A stretch of 64,000 nt of DNA, taken from assembly GCA_017893485.1 (NCBI GenBank), contig CM030368.1, forward strand, positions 178,618,504 to 178,682,503, written 5' to 3'. The stretch is from Hemerocallis citrina. Its lineage: Eukaryota > Streptophyta > Magnoliopsida > Asparagales > Asphodelaceae. This document shows positions 63,736 to 64,000 of the stretch, piece after piece. The notes under the pieces are model-generated. The model was not told the DNA's origin. It made no database searches and saw nothing but the letters and a program-made list of their open reading frames with translations. How positions within the stretch are numbered: the stretch's first letter is position 1; every line of letters starts with the position of its first letter. The position numbers and the translations under genes were made by a program.

Positions 63736-64000
63736 ATGGGGGCTCGACGAACCAAAAAAAAGGCCGTGGCTTTCTTCAAAGCCGCTCGACGACTACGCTC
63801 GGTTACGACCCTCAACCGTGTGTTGACAAAATTTTATTAAGGTTTAGAGCATCCGCCTTCGGCAGACGCCCCGAGCCTCGAGTCGAACTATTGACCACCC
63901 TCTCACCCGCGAACAACTCGGGGTTTACGACCTTTACCAGCCTAAACCCCGAACTGTTCGAGGATGGCAGGGGGGCCATCGACCCGCTGCTCTCTCCGTC
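63736..64000 (+). other. 3' untranslated region of the right-edge Tat element
   Basis: GC-rich sequence after the array. It includes a hairpin pairing AACTCGGGGTTTA with TAAACCCCGAACT. No LTR start is seen before the window ends. Confidence 0.5.

Larger units (their letters stand above)
56590..64000 (+). mobile_element. Tat-lineage Ty3/gypsy retrotransposon (right-edge copy), 3' end outside
   Basis: In order: LTR, primer-binding site, gag, protease, half of reverse transcriptase, a deletion, the second (archaeal-like) RNase H, integrase, 54-bp repeats and 224-bp repeats. A second RNase H between the native one and integrase is the hallmark of Tat. The sequence before the LTR is AACCT. No second LTR occurs before the window ends. 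The element is markedly GC-rich. Confidence 0.93.

Noticed and set aside
62355..63840. Chain of 60-200 residue ORFs as a repeat protein
   Set aside because: Unit length 224 is not divisible by three, so the frame changes at each unit.

Overview
This window is nuclear DNA of a land plant, almost certainly a flowering plant. The evidence is plant-type Ty3/gypsy and Ty1/copia retrotransposons, a plant class B (VSP-like) acid phosphatase gene with GT-AG introns, a FAR1/FHY3-type gene remnant and a fragment of plastid atpF. No species can be named. The DNA is mostly AT-rich. The Tat-lineage gypsy elements stand out as GC-rich islands.

Only one gene looks intact: a secreted acid phosphatase on the minus strand (exons 14065-13686, 3808-3599 and 2365-2188). 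Its first intron is about 9.9 kb and holds a hAT-type MITE, a foldback element beside a CT/AT microsatellite, a decayed copia element, plastid atpF DNA, a solo LTR and three related MITEs full of short palindromes. A broken second copy of its first exon lies at 51.4-51.8 kb.

Layout. 1-1693: 5' part of a minus-strand Tat gypsy element running off the left edge. 2.2-14.1 kb: acid phosphatase gene. 14.2-17.4 kb: a large foldback, an RTE LINE remnant and a Mutator-like MITE. 17.4-29.4 kb: a plus-strand Tat element (LTR, gag, PR, RT, INT, tandem repeats, antisense coiled-coil ORF) split by a 3.2 kb solo LTR. 29.4-33.1 kb: 3' end of a chromovirus (integrase C-terminus, chromodomain, LTR). 33.1-51.3 kb: a minus-strand Tat element whose gag is split by a 13.9 kb nest of solo LTRs. 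51.4-51.8 kb: acid phosphatase exon remnant. 51.8-56.6 kb: Helitron-like end, microsatellite and FAR1-like pseudogene between direct repeats. 56.6-64 kb: another plus-strand Tat element, running off the right edge, with 54-bp and 224-bp tandem repeats after pol.

Most insertions could be delimited to the base by target site duplications (TSDs), and for three of them removing the insert restores the interrupted reading frame. The two long plus-strand Tat copies carry complementary pol deletions: one keeps the YVDD box of reverse transcriptase but has lost the second RNase H, the other the reverse. Neither can be autonomous. The most unusual structure is the array of more than 20 short imperfect palindromes inside three MITEs in the acid phosphatase intron.
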